Shown here: positions 10,306 through 18,954 of the stretch, one piece after another
How the letters are laid out: every line of letters starts with the position of its first letter
How positions within the stretch are numbered: the stretch's first letter is position 1
Source of the DNA: Plakobranchus ocellatus
Taxonomy: Eukaryota; Mollusca; Gastropoda; Plakobranchidae
Length of the DNA: 20,211 bases
Direction of reading: 5' to 3'
Assembly (NCBI GenBank): GCA_019648995.1
Contig: BLXT01007309.1
Location: forward strand, 2,524,121 to 2,544,331
Position numbers and translations under genes: made by a program
Notes under the pieces: generated by a model
Database searches by the model: none
Seen by the model: the letters and a program-made list of their open reading frames with translations, nothing else
What the model was told of the DNA's origin: nothing

Positions 10306-10334
10306 TTCCACACACACACACACACACACACACA
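10246..10334. repeat. Compound (CA)n-(TA)n-(CA)n microsatellite
   Basis: A CA run (10246-10264) passes into a TA run (about 10265-10299), then a short break catatattc, then another CA run (10309-10334). The arrangement is symmetric, with purine-pyrimidine alternation almost throughout. Confidence 0.97.
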
Positions 10335-11337
10335 TAGCGTTCAGTATTATTATGTTTTCAGACCACGCAAAACTTTGCCCCTGGAGACAATGAGCACAGC
10401 AACTTAATTATAGCTGTCTTAGAATCGAAGGGTGAGTCTTCCGTTTAATTATCGACCTTTGGGCTGGCTTTAAGTTCATACAGAAAAGGAAGAAATGTTT
10501 CGGTTTAAGCTGGTTGGACGAACAAGACATTTTTTTTCGTTACGTAAACGGACAGAAGGAAAATTCATGCCATTTAAATCGAGCCACAATTATAGCTTTT
10601 TAGGTTTAGGGGGAAATAGAGATTCAGAGAGAGTGATGTTTTTGAATGTCATCTTACATTAAAATATATCTTGCAGTTTCATCTCAAATTTTCTGTTTGA
10701 GTTTAATTAGAACGTCGGAAAATATATTTTATATGATATCTAATATGTATAAGCACAAACACACACAATAAATAAGAGGTGTGCCTTTTACAAATTTGAA
10801 AAGAATCTCCGCTATCTCTTTAAAAAGGGCAAACTCAAACTCTTAATGTAACATATTTTACATTATCTTTATGTCAAATGTGGTAAATAAAAACCAAAGA
10901 AATTTACAAATTAAAAAATATATCTTTTTCTTCATTTCTATATGAGATATAGTTTCTATAAATGGATCAATGCAACGAGTTACTAAAAATAGATCATTTC
11001 TAAGAGATCTTTTTTGCAGAACTGAGAACTAAATAGGTTTCTCTACAGTTCATTGCTCACTTGCGATGAACGATGGGAAAAATCAGAATAATGCATCACT
11101 TAAACAATGAAGGTGAAGAATGACATTCTTTCGTATCTCTATACAGAGTATATAGAGCAGACATAGTAGCAAAAATGACTTTCAAACACCTGGAAACACA
11201 CGCTTATAATAGGCTATATAATTATAAGGCATAATATTTTTGTGGTCATCTGGATCAAATTACAAATTGTGTTCGTAAAAAAATGAAGAGATTCTTCATC
11301 TTTGGCATTTTGTTAATCCTTGAGGTTTACAATCGAA
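10335..11337. other. Gene-free AT-rich stretch
   Basis: No open frame over 60 codons and no repeat or structure that I can support. Confidence 0.5.
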
Positions 11338-11356
11338 AGAGAGAGAGCGAGAGAGC

Positions 11357-11389
<33 letters not shown>

Positions 11390-11427
11390 CGAGAGAGAGC
11401 GAGAGAGAGAGAGAGAGAGAGAGAGAT
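11338..11427. repeat. (GA)n microsatellite with C interruptions
   Basis: Ninety bases of GAGA broken by GCGA units at irregular intervals, ending in a pure run at 11400-11426. The plus strand is purine-rich. Confidence 0.97.
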
Positions 11428-11457
11428 GAAAAAAAACCCGATTTGTCATAGTCATAA

Positions 11458-11734
11458 CAACTACTTCACGAGAAGCAAAGAAATAGCCTTTGCCTGTGTG
11501 GCTCTGTTTTATATTAGATTAGCTCTCTGGAAGCAAAAAGTTATCAAAGATTTATGGGTATTTTTTTCTCTCGCTGCTCCAATAAGATATTTTACTTAAT
11601 GACGCTAACCTTAAACCTACTTCAAATTTCTTCTGTTTTTCCATTGCTATTACCTTTCCTTTTTTGTTCATCTGTATGCTCCGCTTTGGGTCAAACAATG
11701 AGCGGAGCATACAGACTTCTCGTGAAGCCAGTTG
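11458..11734. repeat. Possible small inverted-repeat element
   Basis: caact-a-cttcacgagaag at 11458-11475 is matched in reverse complement at 11716-11734, where the strand reads cttctcgtgaag-cc-agttg. The 12-base core is perfect and the 5-base outer part is perfect, separated by one versus two bases. The right repeat directly abuts the hairpin at 11671-11715. The 277-base span contains no transposase, and no clear target-site duplication is visible, so a MITE is only one explanation. Confidence 0.4.
11671..11715. repeat. Perfect 15-bp hairpin
   Basis: tctgtatgctccgct (11671-11685) and agcggagcatacaga (11701-11715) are exact reverse complements, with a 15-base spacer (11686-11700). A perfect GC-containing 15-bp stem is unlikely by chance at such short range. 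The spacer and arms are not followed by a T run, so a terminator reading is not favoured. The 61-codon plus frame and 77-codon minus frame crossing it show no domain. Confidence 0.75.
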
Positions 11735-13037
11735 ATTAAGCCAGTTTCGATTTAAAAAAAAAAAAAGAAAGAAAAGATAGAACAAAAAATGTCATAGGCC
11801 AACAAATACAGTCCTATACCTCTTTTTATTGCGCAAGATTAACAACCAAAATATTGAATATCTCTAACGAAATTATACTTTTAATCAATTATTTACCCAC
11901 AGCTGCTGACGTCTGGCTATTTTTTCCAATTTAAAGAAATATCTAAATCATATCTCGACCACAAGTCTCAAAACTGATTATCTCAGAAAAAAATGTCACG
12001 GTAAACTTTGAACAAGTGTCTAGTCTGGATGTCTGAAGTCTGCCCACTAAGCTCTGAGGTAAATGATATTATTGAGGGGTAAACAGGGGCGACTTTAGAA
12101 GCTTTTAGCTAATTAGGTATAAGAAGAAAGACATGAACCGTCCTCTTGGCACGCTAGATTATCAACTTATTACTGATCGTATTACAATATTAAAAAGTCT
12201 AGCTCATCGCACTCCTTCCTCTTTCCTACTCTCCTCCACATACGCACACACAAACAACACTGCAAATAGTTTACCTATCTCCTTTCTCCATATTTCCCCT
12301 ACAAAAACTTTTTTTTTTTTTAAATCGGCACAGCTTCAAACATCAAATAATTCCAATAATGCTAATGTTGCCTGTAAGTATTCATAAAGTTTATTCTTAC
12401 ACCCAGCACTGTCCTATCTCACACCACCCACCTGCATTTAAAGTAAATAGAAAATATTATTTTCCTTCTATAATTTAGCGCAGTAGTGCGCAAAATAGCT
12501 CTAAAATGTTTCGCTGCCAACGCGTAGCTTGAAGAGACCCATTTCAGCTGGTGATATCCGTTGGTGGTAGGACTTTTACATAACTAACCGAGTATCATTA
12601 TCACAGTTAGATCTGCGTCGAAAAGAACTTGTTCTAAGACACGAATACGAGAGATCAATTGATTATAACTTAAAGCGACAATTCCAGACAGAGAAACTTT
12701 CCAAAGAAAGCTATTGTATAAATGGCAGTTTTGGACTGAAGACTGCCAAAGAAGCGGAATGACTCTTGTATTGCGCGCTAATCCCATTCTCTCGCTCCCC
12801 TCATTTCCTCCTGCTCACGGCCAGCCTTTTCTACTGCTCACTTACTGTGAAGCGTGGATGATGTCATAATCAGGGAAGGCTTACAAATCTAATGGCTGCT
12901 GTAGCCACAGGGAGACCAGCGTGTTTTCTCCTTCAGTGAGTCTCAGCAACGGCTTGCCACGTAATAATTGATCGTAAACACAGTGACGCTGATCGACTGA
13001 GAGAATTGGATGGGAAAGCATTTTCCTAAGAATAGAC

Positions 13038-13039
<2 letters not shown>
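11735..13039. other. Gene-free stretch, locally GC-richer at about 12480-13020
   Basis: Frames at 12133-12387, 12584-12787 (minus) and 12881-13168 (minus) have no recognisable domain. The 12480-13020 part is visibly less AT-rich than its neighbours and includes a CRE/AP-1-like tgatgtca at 12860-12867 and ccacgt at 12957-12962. These are short motifs that occur by chance. It could be an unrecognised exon, a regulatory stretch or an old repeat; the sequence alone does not decide. Confidence 0.4.

Positions 13040-13081
<42 letters not shown>
13040..13081. repeat. (GA)n microsatellite
   Basis: A pure AG run of about 42 bases. It forms the Ser/Leu repeat in the minus-strand frame 12881-13168. Confidence 0.97.
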
Positions 13082-13083
<2 letters not shown>

Positions 13084-13321
13084 CCAGATATCTAGAGAGA
13101 TACAGAGAACGGAGAATATGAGAACGAGTTAAAAAAAATACAAATACATACCAAAAAAAAAAATTCAATAAAAAGATCTGATTAAAAGAATTTTCGTTTC
13201 TTAAGTTTAAAAAGTCAAAATATTTTAAGGGCTCTCGTAGAACTGCGAAGGTGATTTTATGAACAAGACAATTGTTAGGGATGGTAAGGTAATGATATGA
13301 GGATAACGGAGTTGAAAATGT

Positions 13322-13527
13322 TTAGGAGAGAAAGAGAGAGAGTGTGTGTATAAGAAAAAGTAAGAGAAAGAGAAAGAGAGAGAGTGTGTGTATAAGAAAA
13401 AGTAAGAGAAAGAGAAAGAGAGAGATAAAGGGGAGAGAGAAAAGAAGAAAAATAGAAAGAGAGGGAAAAAAGGAGAGAGGCAGAAAGGAAAGGAGAGAGA
13501 GAGGCAGAGAGAGAGTGAAAGAGAGAA

Positions 13528-13570
<43 letters not shown>
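13322..13570. repeat. Purine-rich repeat with a 42-bp tandem duplication
   Basis: Almost entirely A and G on the plus strand. The gtgtgtgtataagaaaaag phrase at 13342 recurs at 13384, giving a 42-base unit present about twice over 13326-13424. The rest is irregular GA, ending in a pure GA run at about 13536-13569. The 209-codon minus frame (13225-13854) and 75-codon plus frame (13344-13571) here are low-complexity Ser/Leu/Phe and Lys/Arg/Glu products of this tract. Confidence 0.95.
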
Positions 13571-13571
<1 letters not shown>

Positions 13572-16109
13572 GAAGGTAGAAGAAGTTAAGAAAATAATTG
13601 AAGAATCGACGACAAAATGAACAGTTAGTAAGTGGCTGTGAGAAAAATGTTATGAGACTAATTCTTAAAATATTTCCTTTAGAAATAAAACCCATTTTTT
13701 TTCCTTTCCTTTTGTTTATTGCTTTTTGCTGCTGTTTTTTTATTGATGAAAAAAAAGTGAAAGTAAGAAATGAGCTTTGCAAGATATTTGATAGCATAAT
13801 TATATATAATCTCTGTGTGATAACTGAACTAGATTTAGAAATACACCTTTTCAAAAAAATTCTACCCTTTTAAACATCATAAATGACACAAGAATGAAGA
13901 CCTTTAAGGAATCACACAGAATTTCACGACTGGTACCGAAGACAACTGGCACAAAGAAATTAGAGATATTAACTACAGTGATGCAATGCACATCTAACCT
14001 GAGACGGGGCGGGGACGATACTTAAAGCAATGCGCTGAACGAAACAACACAGCTTAGGTATTGCTAGCTGTATGGCAAGGACCTTACACTGACGACAATT
14101 TGCCTGTAAGTTGTGAAGGTAGGTCGGTGATACTCAGAGCATAGAATGGCCGGGTACGGTGCGGTACTGTTCATTCAGCTTAGCTTTTGCTGTGCAATAG
14201 CAGCCCTTAGGCTAGACCTACACCAGCATGGGCCTGGCGGTTAGAAAAGACCGTTTTCTGATGCAAAAGAATGAACGCTGGCCGAACAAATAATGGCGAG
14301 CAATACAAGAACTGCAATCCACGCTTACCCAAACCAAATGTTCAGGACCAGACCGTTTAGAGAGGAACATATTCATTCCTCGCTGGGTAAAAGTGGAGCT
14401 AATTTTTGCACGACTTACATTTGTAACTTATTTCCCCATTTCGCATCGTCTTCGCTTCTTCATCTCCCATCCCACCGTTTCCCTTGTTACTAATGTCTGA
14501 CTGTAGGGTATGACCCGTACAAAATTAACGAGTCGATTCTGACCGTTGGGTCTGACGCCGGAGTGGGCTAACTCATGCTCTGACGGAGAGTGAACTTAAT
14601 CGGAATTCGATCCTGATGGGTTTTTAGAAATTGATTGTTTGTGCGTCCGTCACAATGGTTTGGGGTTTTCCGGTGAATTTCAATGTCTGCTATTGCTTTT
14701 GGACTATTTTTTTTTTCCTGGCATAAATTTTAGTGTCTAAAATATTGTTGGAATGTTGCATCATTGTTTTCTTATTTTCGTGGGGCATATTTTATCTTCA
14801 AATGCCACTTAAGAGGAATTTATTTCGAGATAAGCCGGTAAGCCTGGATCTGATATTTCTACGTTTTTCGTTCTTTTTAATCACTTTTCTTGTATGCATT
14901 GCCTCGCTTATTGGTTATCCTCTGTTGACTGACAACGATTTCGAATTTGGAGTAAAATCTTAAATAAAATCTGACATCACAATGACCTTGACCTAATGCC
15001 GTCTCATTCTCTATTTAGAAATAAAGTTTACACAATGAGTGAGAAAATCGAAGTACGTGACGTTACGTGACTAAGGACAGATTAAAAAAAAAATCTCCAT
15101 CCTGAGGGAGGTCTCGGTTTAGCTCACACAGTTTATGTAAGGCCAGGGGTAAGACATCCCCGTGCGTGCCTGGTCATACACCTTACCATGGGCCGTGAGT
15201 AACTTTACTCCTAACAAGTTCTCAAATTTTCAATCCAATATGTCAAGGGTAAATTAAATTTTTATGTACGTAATATTGGTTGCCTATCATTTCAGGCTAT
15301 ATTATTATTACTAATTTGTCTGCCTATCAGGAATATTCTCTTCTTCCTCTCGCAGCAATTCGGTTTTCATTCATTCCTATGCTTTCGTTTTTGTTCCTCT
15401 TTTGGGTTATCTTTTCAACGTTTTTCTTTTCTTATTTTTGGCTGCTTGTTCGACCTCTTCCTGTTCCGTTTTTATTTCACTTCCTCTTATTTCTTTATTC
15501 ATCCTGGTTTTTTTTTTTGTTTCCTCCACGTAAAAACTTTCAAAATAAAGGGTTGAGTTTCAAAAGGTTACTCACATTTACATCTTGAAAATAATTCCAA
15601 TAGGAAACCATACAAATATATATATTTTACCTATAAGGATCATGCGCATGCGATTTAAAAACCGATCGGCCATCAAAATGCATCGGTTAATGTGGGATAG
15701 TCTCTAAAAGCTGTTAAATCGTGATTTACCGAACGCTTGACTAAACTCCTGAAACATTACGGTGAAATAAAAATAAGGGAATGAATATCACTGGCTTTAT
15801 GTACGGAAACTGCTGTGTTTTCTCATTAACAGAACAATCGTTTATGATAAAGGATGATAAAAATAAAACACTCCTACTGCCCTGATAAGGAAGTGCAAGT
15901 AAACTGAACTTTTCACACAAAAAAAAAAAGAAATAAAGAAATAAATGCATGTGTTAATTCAGAAGAAAGTAAACACTAGTGCCATTTTTTTTAATTTTTT
16001 TTTTTGTATTGAGACCATACTACCAAAATAAAAAAAAATCTATAAACATACGCTCCTAAGAAGTTTTAAAACTTTGATTTTCGCACAATACGCTTTTGCT
16101 ATTTCTGAG
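13571..16109. other. Gene-free stretch
   Basis: About 2.5 kb with no supported gene. Frames at 13598-13873, 14293-14493, 14733-14963, 15280-15588 and 15741-15950 (minus) are Phe/Leu-rich or lack any recognisable domain. A possible tRNA-like remnant at 14548-14622 is listed separately. A 7-bp palindrome aaccgat/atcggtt lies near 15660-15688. Confidence 0.45.
14548..14622 (+). mobile_element. Possible tRNA-like SINE head remnant
   Basis: The order gacgccggagtgggctaact, a central gctctgacggagagtg and then ggaattcgatcct resembles a decayed tRNA with an A-box-like and a B-box-like stretch (consensus GGTTCGANNCC). No SINE body resembling copies 1 or 2 follows. Evidence is motif order only, and the T-arm does not pair well. 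Confidence 0.25.
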
Positions 16110-16121
16110 CCCCCCCCCCCC
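16110..16121. repeat. Poly-C tract
   Basis: Twelve consecutive Cs, followed by CT-rich sequence. Notable in otherwise AT-rich DNA; its length is likely to vary between individuals or assemblies. Confidence 0.9.
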
Positions 16122-16560
16122 TCTTTTCTTCCCAAACGATCAGTAAAAATGTAGAGAAAATAGCGCAAAGAAAGAGAAACAGGGTTTTAATCGGAAACAT
16201 CTCGGCGCCCTTAAATTCCCATTGATTATTTCCGATTACTTGCAAAGGGAGCGTTCTTCACCGCGGTCAAAATTTAATAGGTTGGCAATCGATGGATGGG
16301 GCAAGCCTTAGGCAGCTACAAACAGATTAAGGTATGTCTGAAGAAAATCCCGGCTATCCCTTTGTGAAAAACAGATTCATTAGACTGAAAACTAGAGACA
16401 ACGGTTACCACTGGGCGTGTTTTTTTTTAATATTTGCATGTTTTGTTTTTTTGTTGTTTTTTTTTTAGTCTTTCGGGAGTTGCTTGTAGTAACGCTGTTT
16501 CTAAAGAATTGTAATTCTTAGTTCTCGAAAGATTTATTTGTCTTCTTGTAATATTGACTT
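16122..16560. other. Gene-free stretch
   Basis: No open frame of interest. It contains T runs at 16421-16467 and two small inverted repeats: aagaatt/aattctt near 16504-16519, and agttctc near 16520 with gagaact at 16567-16573. Confidence 0.5.
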
Positions 16561-16850
16561 GTTCTTGAGAACTAGAAAGCCTATTAGATCAGATAGTTAA
16601 TAGGCTCCGCTAGGTATGTTACAAGGCAACAGCACGAGCAACAGAAATTATATAGGCAAATAGTACACAGTATATTTTTGTAAAAGCAAAATGAATAAAA
16701 ACAGAGAGCTGCAGAGTTTAAAACAGCATTTGCCCTTATTGTTCTTGTACCTGTAAGCTCATTAGATCAGATGGTTTATAGGCTCCGCCTAGTAAACTTC
16801 AAAGCATAAAAGCTCAACAACAGTTATCAGATAGTATACTTTGTAAGAAA
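16561..16850 (+). repeat. Diverged tandem duplication, about 180-bp period
   Basis: R1 (16561-16686) and R2 (16741-16850) share an order of phrases: gttcttg, attagatcagat, taggctccgc, an aagc/acg-caacaacag stretch, and a tagta-ca-tat-ttgtaag end. They are clearly diverged (several substitutions and indels per 20 bases). R2 runs straight into the TA repeat and module A1. Confidence 0.7.
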
Positions 16851-16858
16851 AAAAAAAG

Positions 16859-16904
<46 letters not shown>

Positions 16905-17230
16905 AAGATCAACAAAGCTTAAAATGCGTTTTTCCTTAATGTTCTGAAAAAGCTTTTTATTGCTTCATTGTAAATGCTTTCGAATCTCGCGTGAAAAGCA
17001 TCTTCAGTACTTTGAAATGTCTTGAGTCTGCCCTAGTGAATTGCAGATAGGATAACAGTAACACTTAAAAAAAATAATTCCTTCATTTCATAAAAAATAA
17101 AAATTCACAATTTGTCATACAGTCAACACATTCTGTTACTCGTTTCCAGGTTTCGCCACACACAACAAAGTTTAAAGAGTACAAGTTTATGTTATACTGT
17201 AATCAATGTTCCAAGTGCGACTTATGAAGT
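16797..17230 (+). repeat. Duplicated module A, copy 1
   Basis: Starts with cttcaaagcataaaagctcaa, contains a (TA)n run, then about 330 unique bases ending accuracy-wise at cgacttatgaagt. It aligns with 18491-18873 at roughly 90-95 percent identity by eye over the unique part. Copy 1 retains a cagttatcag-to-poly-A segment (about 16821-16862) and a 40-base TA run, both lost or shortened in copy 2. No open frame spans it. Confidence 0.9.
16863..16902. repeat. (TA)n microsatellite inside module A1
   Basis: Twenty pure TA units. The equivalent position in the second module copy (18533-18540) has only about four. Confidence 0.97.
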
Positions 17231-17336
17231 ATTTGGACTTTCTCGAGACAAAATGTCAAAGTCCTAGTGAGATATTATGGTGACGCCGGATCAGTAGCTT
17301 AAGCTCTATATTAAAGTTGAATTCGAAGACTAAACT
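17231..17336. other. Single-copy spacer after module A1
   Basis: Sequence diverges from module A2 exactly after atgaagt. It includes a short ggacttt/aaagtcc inverted repeat at about 17235-17265. No gene. Confidence 0.5.
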
Positions 17337-17405
17337 CTCGGTCCCTTAGAGCCCGCAACAGACAGACAGAATTTCGCGGTCTATTGCGGGCTTTGTAGGG
17401 CCGGG
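17337..17405 (+). other. Long imperfect hairpin followed by T9 (candidate structured RNA)
   Basis: Core arms agcccgcaacagac (17350-17363) and gtctattgcgggct (17379-17392) pair with a single C/A mismatch around a 15-base loop. The stem continues outward through 17337-17349 and 17393-17405 with three G.T wobbles and two single-base bulges, giving about 25 pairs over 69 nt. As plus-strand RNA the wobbles pair; as minus-strand RNA they become A/C mismatches, so the plus strand folds better. Nine Ts follow at 17406-17414. The size fits a pre-microRNA hairpin, or a short Pol III transcript ending at a T run, but I recognise no known microRNA and see no Pol III A/B boxes. A small palindromic transposon remnant is the main alternative. 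Confidence 0.6.
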
Positions 17406-17414
17406 TTTTTTTTT

Positions 17415-17910
17415 CATTCTACATTGACAAGTACACACAAAATTCTGAAATATAATTATGTACATTCCAAAGGATATTCAGCCGTAAGTATCGGTTCTAC
17501 TGGCAAAAAAAGAATGAAAAATATTTCGAAAAAGCAAGATGAAATCTATGTTTTCTTTCATTTAATCCAGTCAACTAAAAAACATTCTTACAATTCGAGA
17601 AACGCCTTTTTTTTTAAATAAAAATAATTTTCTGCGTATTAGCGCATATTTTCAAATTAAGAATACTTTTTTTTTTCTTTATTAAATACACGGGAAAAAT
17701 AACAAATCAGGTTTTTTTATAAAAACCTAGTCAAATTTAAAATAATAGTAAAGTGTTTCAGTTTTGCATTTTAAAAATTCATAATAGATTCATTTTCATT
17801 CAACTCAAATGAATCTATTTAGAAGAAAAAATACAGTATATTTTTTTTTAAAGCAGACCGATCATTATTTCTAGGACTTAAGAAATTGTCTTGTCTTTTT
17901 TTCAAAAATG
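17415..17910. other. Gene-free AT-rich stretch
   Basis: The 65-codon frame at 17424-17621 is Lys-rich with no domain I recognise. T runs occur at 17608-17616 and 17668-17677. Nothing else supported. Confidence 0.5.

Positions 17911-17998
<88 letters not shown>
17911..17998. repeat. (TAA)n microsatellite
   Basis: About 29 uninterrupted ATA/TAA units. Read on the minus strand it gives a long poly-Leu run (frame 17819-18013), which is an artefact. Confidence 0.98.
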
Positions 17999-18000
<2 letters not shown>

Positions 18001-18405
18001 TTCTAACTTTCAAAATGGGAGTTCATATTTTTTATCTGTATTTGCCTTTTTAATTCTTTATGTTATTTTGTGATTGGGCTGCCTGTCGATGTATTCTTTC
18101 ATGTTTGGCACAAATTGAAGAAAAACATTTCCCCAATGGGAGATACACGATAAAAAGAGAGAATCGAAGAATATATTTGAGTTAGGCTAATGAGCATTAA
18201 GACACAATTGCCAAAGCTTGGCCCAATACTTAAAGAAGAATAGGAACTTTAAGGTAAGATTTTAGGTGGTAATTTCCCACAACACTCATAGTTTTCAAAC
18301 TTGAAATTGCCGAGCAAACTGTAATTTATGTCAAAAGATTACTTTGTAACTATTTAGCAGTTGGGCCAAACATAAAATGAATTTATCATATTCTGTGCCT
18401 TCACA
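17999..18405. other. Gene-free stretch
   Basis: No open frame, repeat or structure I can support. Confidence 0.5.
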
Positions 18406-18485
18406 GCCCTAAATTATGTCTTGCCTCTCAAGGCTTTGTTTTGATCGAAGTGATTGAGAAAAGTAAACCTTTGAGGAAAATAAAG
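18406..18485 (+). repeat. 80-bp direct repeat B, copy 1
   Basis: Begins gccctaaattatgtcttgcc and ends gaggaaaataaag. It matches 18875-18954 with four substitutions in 80 bases and no gaps. It lies immediately upstream of module A copy 2. Confidence 0.95.
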
Positions 18486-18874
18486 GAAGCTTCAAAGCAT
18501 AAAAGCTCAACAAAAGCATAAAAGCTCAACAATATATATACAAAGATCAACAAGGCTTAAAATACTTTTTCCTTAATGTCCTGAAAAAGCTTTTTATTGC
18601 TTCATTGTAAATGCTTTCGAATATCGCGTGAAAAGCATCTTCAATACTTTGAAATGTCTTGAGTCTGCCCTAGTGAATTGCATACAGGATAACAGTAACA
18701 CTTAAAAAAAAAAAGAATTCCTCAACTCCATAAAAAAATAAAAAAATTCACAATTTGTCATACAGTCAACACATTCTGTTACTCGTTTTCAGGTTTCGCC
18801 ACGCACAACAAAGTTTGAAGAGTACAGGTTTATGTTATACTGTAATCAATGTTCCAAGTGCGACTTATGAAGTC
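18486..18874 (+). repeat. Duplicated module A, copy 2
   Basis: Aligns with module A1 from cttcaaagcataaaagctc to cgacttatgaagt. Differences from A1: a 19-base tandem duplication (aagcataaaagctcaacaa at 18495-18513 and 18514-18532), loss of about 40 bases after it, a TA run cut to about four units, and scattered substitutions. It sits exactly between the two B repeats. No open frame. Confidence 0.9.
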
Positions 18875-18954
18875 GCCCTAAATTATGTCTTGCTTCTCAA
18901 GGCTTTGTTTCGATCGAAGTGATTGAGAAAATGAAACCTTTGAGGAAAATAAAG
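18875..18954 (+). repeat. 80-bp direct repeat B, copy 2
   Basis: The partner of 18406-18485 at 76 of 80 identical positions. It starts one base after module A2 ends. Module A1 is not followed by this sequence. Confidence 0.95.

Noticed and set aside
12860..12867. CRE-like tgatgtca as a promoter element
   Set aside because: A single 8-base motif with no supported transcription start or gene nearby.
13225..13854. 209-codon minus-strand open frame
   Set aside because: Most of it is a Ser/Leu/Phe run made by translating the GA-rich tract on the opposite strand; no domain outside that run.
17819..18013. Minus-strand frame with a long poly-Leu segment, resembling a signal or membrane segment
   Set aside because: The Leu run is the direct translation of the TAA microsatellite.
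16561..18954. CRISPR-like or satellite array from the repeated modules
   Set aside because: The repeats are long, few, diverged and irregularly spaced, unlike a CRISPR array or a regular satellite, and the window is animal-like DNA.
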